Positions 11,154-22,445 of a stretch of 64,000 nucleotides of DNA are shown piece after piece. Both the position numbers and the translations under genes were made by a program. Position 1 is the stretch's first letter, and every line of letters starts with the position of its first letter. Under the pieces are notes generated by a model. It was not told the origin of the DNA. It was given only the letters and a program-made list of their open reading frames with translations, and ran no database searches. This stretch comes from Plotosus lineatus (Eukaryota > Chordata > Actinopteri > Siluriformes > Plotosidae), in the NCBI GenBank assembly GCA_024760905.1, contig CM045734.1, forward strand, positions 42,800,564-42,864,563, in the 5' to 3' direction.

Positions 11154-11619
11154 AACAGGACTCATGTTCCTTGGGTTTGGTGTAATTTATTTTATTTTCA
11201 AACAGAAAATGCATCAGACTAATAAAAATTTAGAAAAGGGCATAGCCTGGATTTCAGTCTGGCATGGAGGAATGCATATTCACACATCTGTTTCACTCTT
11301 GATACATGAGCATAAAAGATATGATACATCCTAACATATACATAGTGTTGTCCAGTATAAATGCAGAAAACACCCGAAATCACTCCGCCTAAATTTGGAA
11401 ACAAAATAATGACATACCATCTTGGTTTCCTTTTACTGTGTACTTTATTTGTTCACTGCTATTTGGTTATGCTCCCTCACATTCTCTCTCTTCATTGTGC
11501 ACAAGCTGTCATGTAACCTTGTAATCAACACGTGTGCTTCCCCATTTTGTGGTGATGTTGGTTGGCAATACATGCTGCGACTGTATATGAAGGAAAATAC
11601 ATGTGCAGTATATGATATA
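11154..11619. other. edil3: Intronic stretch, no gene seen
   Basis: Unique-looking sequence. Open frames here are not supported by any domain. The frame at 11422-11732 on the - strand owes its start to the Tc1 remnant next door. Confidence 0.45.
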
Positions 11620-12081
11620 TTTTTAAATCCCTTATCAGACTCATAGGCAGTCACAATCTTCTTTCTGAGGGAATCAAATAGCTCTTTGGATCTCACCATG
11701 GTGCTCAGTCTCACTTCCACTAAGAGGGGCAAATCAAACTAAATGTGTGAGGAGGTTTAAATGGGGCAAGTTTTCTTCAAAATGCTAAGTAACGATGTTC
11801 TGATCCAGTGTATCTGGGCCGATACACCTGTGTGTGATTAGAGTTGCTTTAAGTGGGATAATATATGGGGCTGTCCTAATTCTTTCCTCCATCGAAACAT
11901 ACATTGCTGTTCATATCTTTTGTTTTGTAGGTAAAAATGTGTTAATTTATGTTGTTCAATTACAATTACATCACTTTCTTTTTCCATAAATAAATAAATA
12001 ACAAGATTGGATATTGTTACGTGAACATTTCTTAATAAAGAATTGACGATTTCATGGGGTGTCCTAATTTTTTCAAATGAT
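11620..12081 (-). mobile_element. Tc1-like transposon 5' fragment with IR/DR
   Basis: Read on the - strand, the outer terminus lies at 12081-12056 (complement of 'ggggtgtcctaattttttca'). A second inner copy is at 11887-11867 (complement of 'ggggctgtcctaattctttcc'). The transposase start codon is at 11699. The first about 24 residues (MVRSKELFDSLRKKIVTAYE...) match Tc1 N-termini, then similarity stops at about 11625. It is thus the 5' end of an element with everything after the start of the helix-turn-helix lost. Confidence 0.72.
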
Positions 12082-12553
12082 CAAATATAGACAGCCCTGT
12101 GATGGCCGGGCAAGCATATATATATATACACATACATATATATATACATACATATACATACATTATGCCCTTGACTATTCGCGGTTTTGCACCACGGTTT
12201 GAGTATTCGCTGACTGCCGAGCAACCGGCACGTGATTCAAATTCAGCCAATGGCTGTCCTCCTTTCTCCTAATTGGTTGAGCTGATGCCCCACCCCTTTT
12301 TCCTCATTCGCGCACAAGTTGTCAATGAGCCTCTTTGTGTGTGTGTTTTAATTACCAGTTAAGCTCTATACCACTCAAACGCTGTGTCTTCTCTGGCTAA
12401 GCGATAGAAAACGCTGGATGTCTTTTCTGAAGAAATAAGACTTTCTCCTGAGAAACGACGGTTTTCTCTGAACTGTTGTATTGGAATCTTTTTCAATTAT
12501 TATTCCAGTACAGTGCCTAAGTTCATGTTTATGGGTGAGATTTTATGTTCTGT

Positions 12554-13449
12554 AGCATGTTTAACAAATGATACCAAAAGGATAAACTTTATTACAAAAC
12601 TCTTCATGTCCTTTTACATTGAAGTTGGAGTGACGTTTCCATGATGGTGCTGCCCAGAGGGCAACGTCGCAGAGTTCTCAGTGTCAAATTGTTACTTTGT
12701 TTGGTTTAATTTGTTTAATTTGTTGTTTTGTTTGTTCATGGTTTGCATTATGCTCATCTACGACCGGTCGACTCTACTACAGCTATAAGATCGGAGTATC
12801 TTCGGGCGTGTATAACTAAGCAGAGCTAACATGCTATTAGCAGAGCTAACATGCTATGGTAGGCAGCTCAATGCGAGCCGTATCCCAGTTAGCAATAAGC
12901 CCAGGCGGGAAGGGGCCGAACGACGACTCGGCACTTAGAATTGCAGGTGGATGAAGGCCGTGTAGCCGGCTGGTATAATCGCCTTATCGGGTGTACTCTC
13001 CTCGAGCCATGTTTCACAGAAACAGTCTTGTAGATCCCTCTGCGCTGCAATCTGAGCATGAAGCTTGTCCATCTCATTTCGCAGGGACTGAACATTTTCA
13101 AGCAGTATGGCCGGAAGTGCTAATCAACCCTTTGAGAACTCCACCTTGGCGGTTAGCATGGAACTCCCATAGCATAGCAGCTCACGATAGAAGTTGTTGT
13201 GTGTTTAGTTGCCCGAAGCTGAAGCTGCTCATAGCTGTAGTAGGGTCGATCGATCATAGACGAGCATAGTGCAAAACATGAACAAACAAATAAAACAAAT
13301 TAAAACGAACAAAGAAACAATTTGACTCTGAGAACTCTGCGACGTTGCCCTCTAGGAAGCGCCATCTTGGAGACGTCACTCCAAGTTCAATGTAAAAGGA
13401 CATGAAGCGTAATAAAGTTTATCCTTTTGGTATCGTTTGTTAAACATGC
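12554..13449. repeat. Foldback: inverted repeat arms of about 230 nt
   Basis: The arms share 'accaaaaggataaacttta' (12572) with its complement at about 13415-13433, and 'tatgctcatctacga' with 'tagacgagcata'. The spacer is about 440 nt and contains the LINE endonuclease fragment. A right-arm-like piece recurs at 52974-53114. Confidence 0.75.
12905..13110 (-). pseudogene. LINE endonuclease N-terminal fragment
   Basis: The - strand frame from 13107 reads LLENVQSLRNEMDKLHAQ and then CFCETWLEESTPDKAIIPAG. The pattern NVxSLRNKMDEL followed by an ETWL block is characteristic of the start of the apurinic-like endonuclease in fish CR1/L2/Rex1-type LINEs. It ends abruptly at about 12950. Only about 50 residues survive, and no reverse transcriptase is nearby. 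Confidence 0.55.
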
Positions 13450-13672
13450 AAGAGAACATAAATTCTCTTTGAGTATTTATGAGTAAGACTGTCTATAGAA
13501 TGTGTTTAAGAAGCATATTTTAATGCTTGGAATAGATACATAGTATTTTTCTTCCGGCTGCTCATTCACGCATGTGACGTGTTACATGGGGTTTTACTTC
13601 CGGGTACAGAACTCGCGGATTATCTCGATTCGCGGGAGGGCTCGGAACCGAACCCCCGCGAATGCCAAGGAC

Positions 13673-14621
13673 TTCTCAAAAAATTAGCATATTGTGATAA
13701 AGGTCATTATTTTCTGTAATGTACTGATAAACATTAGCCTTTGATATATTTTAGATTCATTTCACACAACTGAACTATTTCAAGCCTTTTATTGTTTTAA
13801 TATTGATAATTTCGGCAAAAAAGTAAAGAAAAACCAAAAATCCTTATCTCAAAAAAATTGCATATTTCATCTGACCAATAAAAAAGTGCTTTTAATACAA
13901 AAAAAAGTCAACCTTCAAATAATTATGTTCAGTTATGCACTCAATACTTGGTCGGGAATCCTTTTGCAGAAATGACTGCTTCAATGCGGCGTGGCATGGA
14001 GGCAATCAGCCTGTGGCACTGCTGAGGTGTTATGGAGACCCAGGATGCTGCAATAGCGGCCTTAAGCTCATCCACAGTGTTGGGTCTGGTGTCTCTCAAC
14101 TTTCTCTTCACAATATCCCACAGATTCTCTATGGGGTTCAGGTCAGGAGAGTTGGCAGGCCAATTGCGCACAGTAATACCATGGTCAGTAAACCATTTAG
14201 CAGTGGTTTTGGCACTGTGAGCAGGTGCCAGGTCGTGCTGAAAATGAAAATCTTCATCTCCATAAAGCTTTTCAGCAGATGGAAGCATGAAGTGCTCCAA
14301 AATCTCCTGATAGCTAGCTGCATTGACCACGCCCTTGATAAAACACAATGGACCAACACCAGCAGCTGACAAGGCACCCCAGACCATCACTGACTGTGGG
14401 TACTTGACACTGGACTTCAGGCATTTTGGCATTTCCTTCTCCCCAGTCTTCCTCCAGACTCTGGCACCTTGATTTCCGAATGACATGTAAAATTTGCTTT
14501 CATCCGAAAAAAAGTACTTTGGACCTCTGAGCAACAGTCCAGTGCTGCTTCTCTGTAGCCCAGGTCAGGCACTTCTGCCACTGTTTCTGGTTCAAAAGTG
14601 GCTTGACCTGGGGAATGCGGC
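13673..14621 (-). mobile_element. Tc1-like transposon, 3' two-thirds
   Basis: The terminus begins 'cttctcaaaaaattagcat' at 13673. A long AT-rich terminal region follows, then the transposase on the - strand. The element is cut off at 14621, where the sequence switches to an unrelated tRNA-like or SINE-like segment. The other terminus and the DNA-binding domain are absent. Confidence 0.8.
13941..14534 (-). pseudogene. Tc1-family transposase, catalytic domain (5'-truncated)
   Basis: The frame of 197 residues begins MLRGPKYFFSDESKFYMSFG and ends at the natural C-terminus KGFPTKY followed by a stop. It holds the DD34E catalytic triad: Asp in FSDESKF (residue 10), Asp in QHDLAPAH, and Glu in DLNPIENLW, with VMVWGALSAAG between. 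The frame is open for the whole catalytic domain, so this copy is relatively young. The N-terminal paired-type DNA-binding domain is missing, although some of it is read in a shifted frame up to about 14621. It could not transpose by itself. Confidence 0.82.
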
Positions 14622-15036
14622 ACCTGTAGTGGTTAGGCTGCTGGGCAGGTAACCTGCAATGGACTCGCGTCCCATCCAGGAGGAGTTGAACTCCTAGTTG
14701 CTTTCATACTATGGAAACCGGGGATAAGCACCGGCCTTATGAGTCACTATAGCTCAGGTGTGAAAAGTCCAACTAGTCTTTTATCCCCAATAGAATTTTT
14801 ATAAGAGCCAATCACCTATTGACTGTGGAATGACTAATAGTTTTGTGTCTGCTTTATCCAATATTTGTCCCTCATATGGAGGCTGCACCCATTGTCTCAA
14901 TCTCAGTTGATTAATCTTAAAGTTCTTTTTCTTCTTCTTTATCTTATAAAAAATGAAATGATATCTTAATCAGATTAATGCAAAAGATTTGCACAGTTCT
15001 TACGGGTGTGTTATAAAAGCTATCATTCACAGACTA
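14622..15036. other. edil3: Intronic stretch with a possible old SINE scrap
   Basis: 14622-14780 begins 'gtggttaggctgctgggca' and contains 'ctcgcgtcccatccagg', which resembles L2/SINE vocabulary. I could not define its boundaries. The rest is AT-rich intron. Confidence 0.4.
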
Positions 15037-15089
15037 TAAAGTACTTGGCACTCCTTCTTCTTTTCTTCTTTTCCTTTCGGCTGTTCCCT

Positions 15090-17124
15090 TCAGGGGTCGC
15101 CACAGCAAATGATCTGCCTCCATCTCTCCCTATCCTCTGCATCTTCTACTCCTACTCCAACGACTTTCATGTCCGCCTTCACTGCATCCATAAATCTTCT
15201 CTTTGGTCTTCCTCTGGGCCTTTTGCCTGGTAGTTCCAACCTCAGCATCCTACGACCAATATACTCACTATCCCTCCTCTGTACATGTCCAAACCATCTC
15301 AATCTAGCCTCTCTGACTTTGTCTCCAAAACATCTAACATGTGCTGTCCCTCTGATGTACTCATTTCTGATCCTATCCATCCTCGTTACTCCCAAAGAGA
15401 ACCTCAACATTTTCATCTCTGCTACCTCCAACTCTGACTCCTGTCTTTTCCCCAGGGCCACTGTCTCTAAACCATACAACATTGCTGGCCTCATCACCGT
15501 CTTGTACACTTTTCCCTTCATTCTTGCCGATACTCTCCTATCACACATCACACCGGACACTTTTCTCCATCCATTCCAACCTGCCTGCACGCGCTTCTTC
15601 ACCTCTTTTCCACACTCTCCATTGCTCTGGATTGTTGAGCCTAAGTACTTAAAATCCTCCACCTTCTTTATCTCTGCCCCTGTAACCTCAAAGTTCCTCT
15701 TGGGTCCTTGTCGTTCACACACATGTATTCTGTCTTACTAAGACTAACCTTCAATCCCCTCCTTTCCAGGGCATACCTCCACCTCTCTAGATTTTCCTCC
15801 ACTTGGTCTCTGCTCTCACTACAGATCACAATGTCATCTGCAAACATCATAGTCCATGGAGATTCTTGTCTAACCTCATCTGTTAGCCTGTCCATCACCA
15901 TAGCAAACAAGAAGGGGCTGAGAGCTGACCCTTGATGTAGTCCCACCTCCACCTTGAACTCTTCTGTCACACCGACAGCACACCTCACCACTGTCTTACA
16001 TCTATCATACATGTCCTGCACCACTCTAACATACTTCTCTGTCACTCCAGACTTCCTCATACAATACCACAGTTCTTCTCTCGGCACCCTGTCATATGCT
16101 TTCTCCAGATCCACAAAGGCACAATGCAGCTCCTTCTGACCTTCTCTGTACTTCTCTATTAACATCCTCAAAGCAAACACTGCATCTGTGGTGCTCTTTC
16201 TTGGCATGAAACCAAACTGTTGTTCACAAATGCTGACCTCTGCCCTTAGTCTTGCTTCCACTATTCTTTCCCATAGCTTCATTGTATGGCTCATCAACTT
16301 TATCCCTCTGTAGTTGCCACAACTCTGTACATCGCCCTTGTTCTTAAAAATGGGCACAAGCACACTTCTCCTCCATTCCTCTGGCATCTGCTCACTTTCT
16401 AAGACCTTGTTGAATATTCTTGTCAGAAAATCTACTGCTACCTCCCTAGACACTTCCATACCTCAACTGGTATGTCATCAGGGCCAACTGCCTTTCCACT
16501 CTTCATCCTCTTCAATGCCCTCCTCACTTCTCCCTTACTAATCTTTGCTACTTCCTGCTCCTCAACGGTCACCCCTTCTACTCTTTTTTCTCTCTCATTT
16601 TCCTCATTCATCAGCTCTTCAAAGTACTCTTTCCATCTTCCCAGCACACTTCTGTCATCAGTCAATACATTTCCCTCTCTGTCCTTTATCACTCTAACTT
16701 GCTGCACGTCTTTCCCATCTCTATTTCTCTGCTGTGCTAACCTGTATAGATCATTTTCTCCCTCCTTACTGTTCAACCTATCATACAAGTCATCATACGC
16801 CCTCTGTTTGGCCTTTGACACTGCTACCTTCGCCTTACGCTGTGTCTCCCTGTACTCCTGTTTACTCTCTTCGGTCCTCTCAATGTCCCACTTCTTCTTG
16901 GCTAACCTCTTCTTTTGTACACACTCCTGCACTTCCTCATTCCACCACCAAGTTTCCTTATCTACTTTCCTTCCAGAGGACACACCAAATACTCTCCTAC
17001 CGGTCTCCCTGATCACATTGGCTGTGGTTGTCCAGTCCTCTGGAAGCACTTCCTGACTACCCAAAGCCTGTTTCAACTCCTCCTTGAAGACAACACGACA
17101 CTCTTCCTTTTCAGCTTCCACCAC
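15090..17124 (-). pseudogene. RTE polyprotein, linker plus reverse transcriptase and C-terminus (frameshifted)
   Basis: Three - strand frames overlap end to end: 17124-16438 (linker with basic KKRLAKKKWDIERTEESKQE), 16459-15668 (reverse transcriptase) and 15722-15090 (C-terminal region). The reverse transcriptase shows NYRGIKLMSH, QFGFMPRKSTTDAVF, AFVDLEKAYDRVPRE with the first catalytic Asp, HQGSALSPFLF and the FADDIVI catalytic box at about 15832-15846. The C-terminal part has YLGSTIQSNGE and RWFGHVQRRDSEYIG. Only two frame changes interrupt about 680 codons, so the copy is recent. There is no RNase H, as expected for RTE. Confidence 0.88.
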
Positions 17125-17137
17125 TTTGTCTTCTGCT

Positions 17138-18138
17138 CTACCTTTGCCTTTTCACCTTTCTCACCATCAGTGTCATCCTGCACACCACCATCCTATGCTG
17201 TTTGGCAACACTCTCACCCACTACTACTTTGCAGTCACTGACTTCCTTCAAATTACATCGCCTACACAAGATGTAGTCTACCTGTGTGCTCTTACCTCCG
17301 CTTTCATAAGTCACCCTATGCTTCTGTTTCTTCTGGAAGAAAGTATTCACCACAGCCATTTCCATCCTTTTTGCAAAATCGATCAACATCTGTCCTTCTG
17401 TGTTCCTGTCCTGGATACCAAACCTGCCCATCACTTCCTCGTCCCCTCTGTTGCCTGCACCAACATGTCCATTGAAGTCTGCTCCAATGACCACTCTTTC
17501 ACCTCTGGGGTACTCTGCATCACTTCATCTAACTCACTCCAGAATCTCTCCTTCTCTTCTAGCTTACATCCTGCCTGTGGGGCATAAGCACTAACAACAT
17601 TGACTATCACGCCTTCAATTTCTAACTTGAGACTCATCACTCTGTCTGACACTCTTTTCACTTCTAGGACATTCCTGACAAACCCCTCCTTCAAGATGAC
17701 TCCTACTCCATTTCTCTTCCCATCCACACCATTATAAAACAGTTTAAACCCTGCTCCTAAGCTTTTAGCCTTTCTACCTTTCCACCTTGTCTCCTGAACA
17801 CACAGTATGTCCACCTTCCTCCTCTGCATCATGTCAGCCAGCTCCCTATCTTTTCCTTGCATAGTTCCAACATTCAAAGTCCCTACTCTCAGTCCGAGGC
17901 TCATGCATTTCCTCTTCTCTCTCTGCCTACGGACACGCCTCCCGCCTCTCCTTCTTCGACGTCTTCGACCAACAGTAGTCCAATTTCCATCAGCACCCTG
18001 TTGGTTGACAGCACTGATGGCGGTCGTTGTTAACCCGGGCCTCGACCGATCCGGTATGAATTTTGTTTTGATCATTTGCATTTTTAAATGTGGCAGAAGT
18101 TTTACGCCGGATGCCCTTCCTGTCGCAACCCTCTGCAT
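17138..18138 (-). pseudogene. RTE polyprotein, APE-type endonuclease domain (frameshifted)
   Basis: Two overlapping - strand frames (18138-17431 and 17494-17138) together cover the endonuclease. Landmarks in order are LRVGTLNVGTM, CVQETRWKG with the catalytic Glu, VSAYAPQAG, GADFNGHVGAG with the Asp/Asn pair, and VDYILCRR, then KQHRMVV in place of the usual SDHxLV end. A single frame change near 17480-17494 breaks it: the first frame runs into 'STPEVKEWSLEQTS' where the intact second copy has a frame reading 'RVVIGADFNGHVG'. This domain nicks target DNA for target-primed reverse transcription. Confidence 0.85.
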
Positions 18139-18227
18139 TTATCCGGGCTTGGGACCGGCATAAGGGGGAGAGACACTGGTTAGTGCCCCCCCCGCCTCAT
18201 GGCTGCATTAAAGTACTTGGCACTCCT

Positions 18228-19399
18228 GAAGTCTGAAAAATGGAGTATATATCGATGTTTGGATTACCATATTGTACAAACAGTCAAATAGATATGAACA
18301 CAGAAAAATGAAAGAAAAATAAAAATGCTTATTGATTTCATATTTTTGAGCTCTGAAGCCATGGATTTTCCACAGAGACAAAACCTAGGTGCTGTGAAAA
18401 TTGTTGTTGTAAATTTATCACATTGCATTTTGTTGCTTTGATTCCTCAGAGATCCAAATTCTGACTGAAGGATAAAATATGAGACTTAACTGGAACACAA
18501 CTAATTCCTTCAAACAGTGTTGAACAATTGAGATGAATTGGCAGTGAGCTAGTGAGCACTTTACCTCTATAAATATTAGCAATCCACACCCAGTGCATGG
18601 AGAACGCAGGGAGCTGTCAAGCTACAAATTGAATTGAAGATGTATATCAACACAAGGTCCCAATGTGCAGCCCTGAACAGTCAGAGCACTGCAAGGCAAG
18701 AGCTTCCCCGTGACTGGATGCACTACAATGCTAATAGACATGGATGACTCCAACCTAATGCAACATTTTATATTTCCTTCCAAATTGTCCATCAGTTTCC
18801 ATGAATTATGATCTTTGGCTATTTTTAATGGACATTAAATCAAAACAGTTGAGGATAAATTCCCCCTGAAGCCTTTGGGTGCAAGCCTTAACCGGTCATA
18901 TTGTTCTGCTACGTGCCAGAGAAGCTGGAGCGACACGTAGGAATCACCATATGTCATCTTGTGTCATCATCATTTTAAATATGAACATATTTTTAATAAG
19001 AGTGGAACTAAGCAGTGCAGGTGACACGAGCCTTCCCTGAAAGATTTCCAAGTGAGATGCTTATCAGAAATAATGTGTCCATTAAACATCGTTTAATCTT
19101 AATCCTGTAGGTGAAAGGAAAACAGAAATTAATATTCTAAAGATGTTCTGAATTAGTGTAAAAGAGCAGGGACTTGCGATGAAAAGGAAGTCTGATGCTA
19201 CTGAAGTATGTTCAGCCCCTAAGCAAAACGTACAACTCACAGAATGTCTGATGTTTTGTTTTTTGTGAAGTTCAATGTAATTAACCAGTAATTGTTCATT
19301 CATTAGCTTTTACAGTAATGTACTTGTAGTGATAGTCTTTGGTACATGATGTGGTGCTTGAAGGAAAATAATGAAGCAGGTGCACACGCAGAACTGCTT
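18228..19399. other. edil3: Intronic stretch, no gene seen
   Basis: Mixed-composition sequence with no obvious TE vocabulary. The frames, such as 19082-19303 on the - strand, have no recognisable domain. Conservation with other fish would be the only way to find regulatory sites here. Confidence 0.5.
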
Positions 19400-19695
19400 A
19401 ATCTTAGTATCCCAGCTGACACTTGGCAAAGGCAGGATACACCCTGAACAGATTGCCAGACCATCACAGGGCCAACACATTCACACTCATACTCAAACTT
19501 AGGGGCAATTTAGAACAGCCAGGTTAGCCTAATGTGCATGTCTTAGGGATGTGAAAAGAAACAGGAGTACCTAGAAGAAACCCATGGAAAGCAGGCAAAC
19601 TCCACACATAAATGCCCTCATTGAGCCTGGGACTTAAACCCAAGACCTTCTTATTGTGAGGCAAATGTGCTAACCATGACACCACCGTGCCATGT
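19400..19695 (-). mobile_element. SINE (family B), tRNA-like head
   Basis: On the - strand it starts 'ggcacggtggtgtcatggtt', continues with 'gcacatttgcctcacaata' and a central 'tggagtttgcctgctttcca', and ends with 'ctgttcagggtgtatcctgc'. This is a layout common to a widespread fish tRNA-SINE. Related copies lie at 24885, 50840, 51497 and 56450. Confidence 0.7.
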
Positions 19696-19742
19696 TTTAT
19701 CATTTATATTATCAAATATATCACAAAAATATATATCACGTA

Positions 19743-20051
19743 AAGGGCAGTGCTGACAGTGGTAAGGTACCAGATTCCCCACCCAAAAGTTGGGGGTTCA
19801 AGCCCTACTGTCAATGGTGATCACTGCCAGAATGCAGATAACTAGGTTATCAAAGACTGGTCATGTCTCTCAGCGTTTATGGTGAGAGACATGCAAAAGA
19901 AGCATTGGTAACTTTCGTGAAAACTAGGCTGCATAGCCGTCAGGGAGTTTCTGCCCTGCGATGGCCTGGCGAGCTGTCCAGGGTGTACTCTGGCACCAGC
20001 CTCCCTGCAGTCTAATTAGGATTAAGAGGTACAGAAAATGAATGAATGATC
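19743..20051 (+). mobile_element. tRNA-derived SINE (family A), L2-like tail
   Basis: The head is eroded ('gggcagtgctgacagtggta'). The body and the tail 'gcgatggcctggcgagctgt' are good. The duplication 'tatcacgta' flanks it (19734-19742 and 20052-20060). Confidence 0.8.
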
Positions 20052-20060
20052 TATCACGTA

Positions 20061-20744
20061 GCTGTCACACTCGTCCCAGCTTTAATTTTTTTCAGAAAAA
20101 AAGATTCTCACGACCATGTCATTTACAGTAGATTAGGATGATTCAAGTCTTACTAAACCAATTGTCATTTGCTTCTGAACAGTTTTAATTCACAGTTCTG
20201 TTATAATCAATGTGCAAGTATAATAATAAACGCAAAATATTTTTTTATGCTGCAGTAGTGAGTATTGGGCAATATGGTGAAGCAGTTTGTTACACTTCAA
20301 CTGTGTGAAAGCAGCTGTTCACATGTAAACATTTTAGTCATCCAGATTACACCAGTTTATGCAGGACCCATATTTTATAAGGACAGAATAATTGTGTAAC
20401 CTCAGTTTTAAAGATTTCTCTTTGATTCTTAACTCAGGTAGAAGCTTATAAAACTAAGAACTTTAAAGCAACAATAAATAAAATGCCAATAGTAGGTGTT
20501 ATGTGTGCCCAAAAATAATAATTAAAAAAAAAGTTCATCTAAACGCGAATTGACCAGTGGACTGGTAGTTCTCCCAAGACAAGTGTGTTCTTACATGGGT
20601 ACTATGAACATTAAAACAGACTGCAGACAAGCAAATTGATGTGATATACTAGTACTTAGAAAACTGTAATTGCAACATGCAAGCAGGATTTACATTCAAA
20701 AATGTGAAGTGTATATTTGTTTAATATTGTGTTCTTATATGAAT
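20061..20744. other. edil3: Intronic stretch, no gene seen
   Basis: AT-rich unique-looking sequence. No repeats or exons recognised. Confidence 0.5.
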
Positions 20745-21065
20745 GCAGCCGTGAGGATGGGCACAAAAAAGTGTCCGTCCTCACGCCGGTCCTAAGCCCA
20801 GATAAATGCAGAGGGTTGCGACAGGAAGGGCATCTGGCGTAAAACTTTCGCCAAAATATACAACACGAACCGTCAATGCTAATTTCATACCGGATCGGTC
20901 GAGGCCAGGGTTAACAATGACCGACATCAGTGCTGACAACAGGGTGCTGGTGGAAATTGGACTACTGTTGGTCGAAGAAAGAGAGGCCGAAGAAGAGGTA
21001 GGAGGCATGTCCGTAGGCAGAGAGAGAAGAGGGAAGGCATAAATCTGGGACTGAGAGGAGGGACT

Positions 21066-22169
21066 TTGAATGTTGGAACTATGACAGGAAAAGGTAGAGA
21101 GCTGGCTGACATGATGCAGAGGGGGAAGATGGACATACTGTGTGTTCAGGAAATCAGGTGGAAAGGTAGCAAGGCTAGAAGCTTAGGAGCAGGGTTTAAG
21201 CTGTTTTTTCATGGTGTGGATGGGAAGAGAAATGGAATAGGGGTCATATTGAAGGAGGGGTTTGTCAGGAATGTTCTAGAAGTGAAAAGAGTGTCAGACA
21301 GAGTGATGAGTCTCAAGTTAGAAATTGAAGGTATGATGTTCAATGTCATTAGTGCTTATGCCCCACGGGCAGGATATGAGCTAGAAAAGAAGGAGAGATT
21401 CTGGAGTGAGTTAGATGAAGTGATGCAGAGTACCCCCAGAGTTGAAAGAGTGGTCATTGGTGCTGACTTCAATGGACATGTTGGTGCAGGGAAGAGAGGG
21501 GGCGAGGAAGTGATGGGCAGGTTTGGTATCCAGGAGAGGAACGCGGAAGGACAGATGTTGATAGATTTTGCAAAAAGGATGGAGATGGCTGTGGTGATTA
21601 CTTTCTTCCAGAAGAGACAGGAGCATATGGTGACATATAAAAACGGAGGTAGGAGCACACAGGTAGACTACATCTTGTGTAGGCGATGTCATTTGAAGGA
21701 AGTCAGTGACTGCAAAGTAGTAGTGGGTGAGAGTGTTGCCAAACAGCATAGGATGGTGGTGTGCAAGATAATGCTGATGGTGAGAAAGGTGAAGAAGGCA
21801 AAGGCAAAGCAGAAGACAAAGTGGTGGAAGCTGAAAAAGGATGTGTGCCATGTTGTCTTCAAAGAGAAGTTGAAAATGGCTTTGGGTGGTCAGGAAGTGC
21901 TTCCAGATGACTGGAGAGCTACAGCTAATGTGATCAGGGAGGCAGGTAGGAGAATTCTCGGTGTGTCCTCTGGAAGGACAGTAGATAAGGAGATTTGGTG
22001 GTGGAATGAGGAAGTGCAGGAGTGTGTAAAAAGGAAGAGGTTAGCTAAAGAGAAGTGGGACATAGAGAGGACTGAAGAAGGTAAACAGGAGTACAGGGAG
22101 ACACAGAGTAAGGCGAAGGTAGCGGTGTCAAAGGCCAAACAGAGGGCTTATGATTTCCCCATGCTCTAG
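21066..22169 (+). pseudogene. RTE endonuclease and linker, open for 367 codons
   Basis: This uninterrupted frame begins MNVGTMTGKGRELADMMQRG and covers the complete APE-type endonuclease: CVQEIRWKG with the catalytic Glu, VISAYAPRAG, RVVIGADFNGHVGAGKRGGE with the active-site Asp and Asn, VDYILCRRC, and KQHRMVV. The basic linker up to SKAKQRAYD follows. The last few residues (FPML, then stop) come from the inserted foreign DNA. The true start may be further upstream, as an in-frame stop near 21050 separates it from the earlier frame 20806-21042. It is intact here, but the reverse transcriptase downstream is damaged, so the element cannot be autonomous. Confidence 0.85.
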
Positions 22170-22371
22170 TGTCTTCCCTGTGAACAATAAAGCACACCCA
22201 AACTGAGTGTGTGTCATCTTCTTCTCGTGCAATCCCATCTGTGTGTGTATTTATATTTTATTTGCATATGTTATTTTTTTTAATATCCTACTTCAGGGAA
22301 TTCGGTGGTCGAGGGGGGATCTCAGTCCCAATTAACCAAAGAAAGTGACGGGTCCCTTTATGCATACCTGA

Positions 22372-22442
<71 letters not shown>
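22154..22442. mobile_element. Unidentified insertion inside the RTE copy, ending in (TA)n
   Basis: Comparison with the 15056-18208 copy shows that the RTE sequence stops after 'gggcttatgat' and resumes at 'gttgaacagtaaag'. The insert has an AATAAA at 22186, a TG-rich stretch, and a (TA)n array at 22373-22441. It could be the end of an LTR element or a MITE. The evidence does not decide. Confidence 0.5.

Positions 22443-22445
<3 letters not shown>

Larger units (their letters stand above)
12165..13672. mobile_element. Tigger/MITE-like composite with an internal foldback
   Basis: The outer ends are imperfect inverted repeats: 'cccttgactattcgcgg' at about 12168 against the complement of 'ccgcgaatgccaagga' at about 13655. 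This 'CTTGxCxATTCGCGG' end type is common among fish pogo/Tigger-like MITEs. A pair of 220-235 nt arms (12554-12788 and 13230-13449) is nested inside, with a LINE fragment between them. The right end abuts a Tc1 terminus at 13673. Confidence 0.5.
15056..18208 (-). mobile_element. Full-length RTE-clade LINE with perfect 19-bp target duplication
   Basis: The duplication 'taaagtacttggcactcct' occurs at 15037-15055 and again at 18209-18227, fixing both ends of a 3153-bp insertion. The 5' UTR (from 18208 downward) has 'cataagggggagagacact' in complement and the segment 'gacaggaagggcatccggc'. A two-domain polyprotein (endonuclease then reverse transcriptase) follows. The 3' end reads 'ggcgacccctgaagggaa' and 'ccgaaaggaaaagaagaa' on the coding strand, with no poly(A). 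Small size, endonuclease-RT order and a short simple tail fit RTE elements, such as the fish Expander type. It is the best local reference for all other RTE copies. Confidence 0.92.

Noticed and set aside
12991..13269. Zinc-binding or THAP-like + strand protein (SCCVFSCPK)
   Set aside because: The opposite strand of the same DNA gives a better LINE endonuclease reading, and only one CxxxC pair is present.
15109..15741. + strand open frame of 210 codons opposite the RTE C-terminus
   Set aside because: It is the antisense shadow of the RTE polyprotein, which has all recognisable motifs on the - strand.
21066..22169. A host endonuclease-like gene
   Set aside because: The frame is collinear with the RTE element at 15056-18208 and carries RTE-specific flanks. 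It is mobile-element coding sequence.
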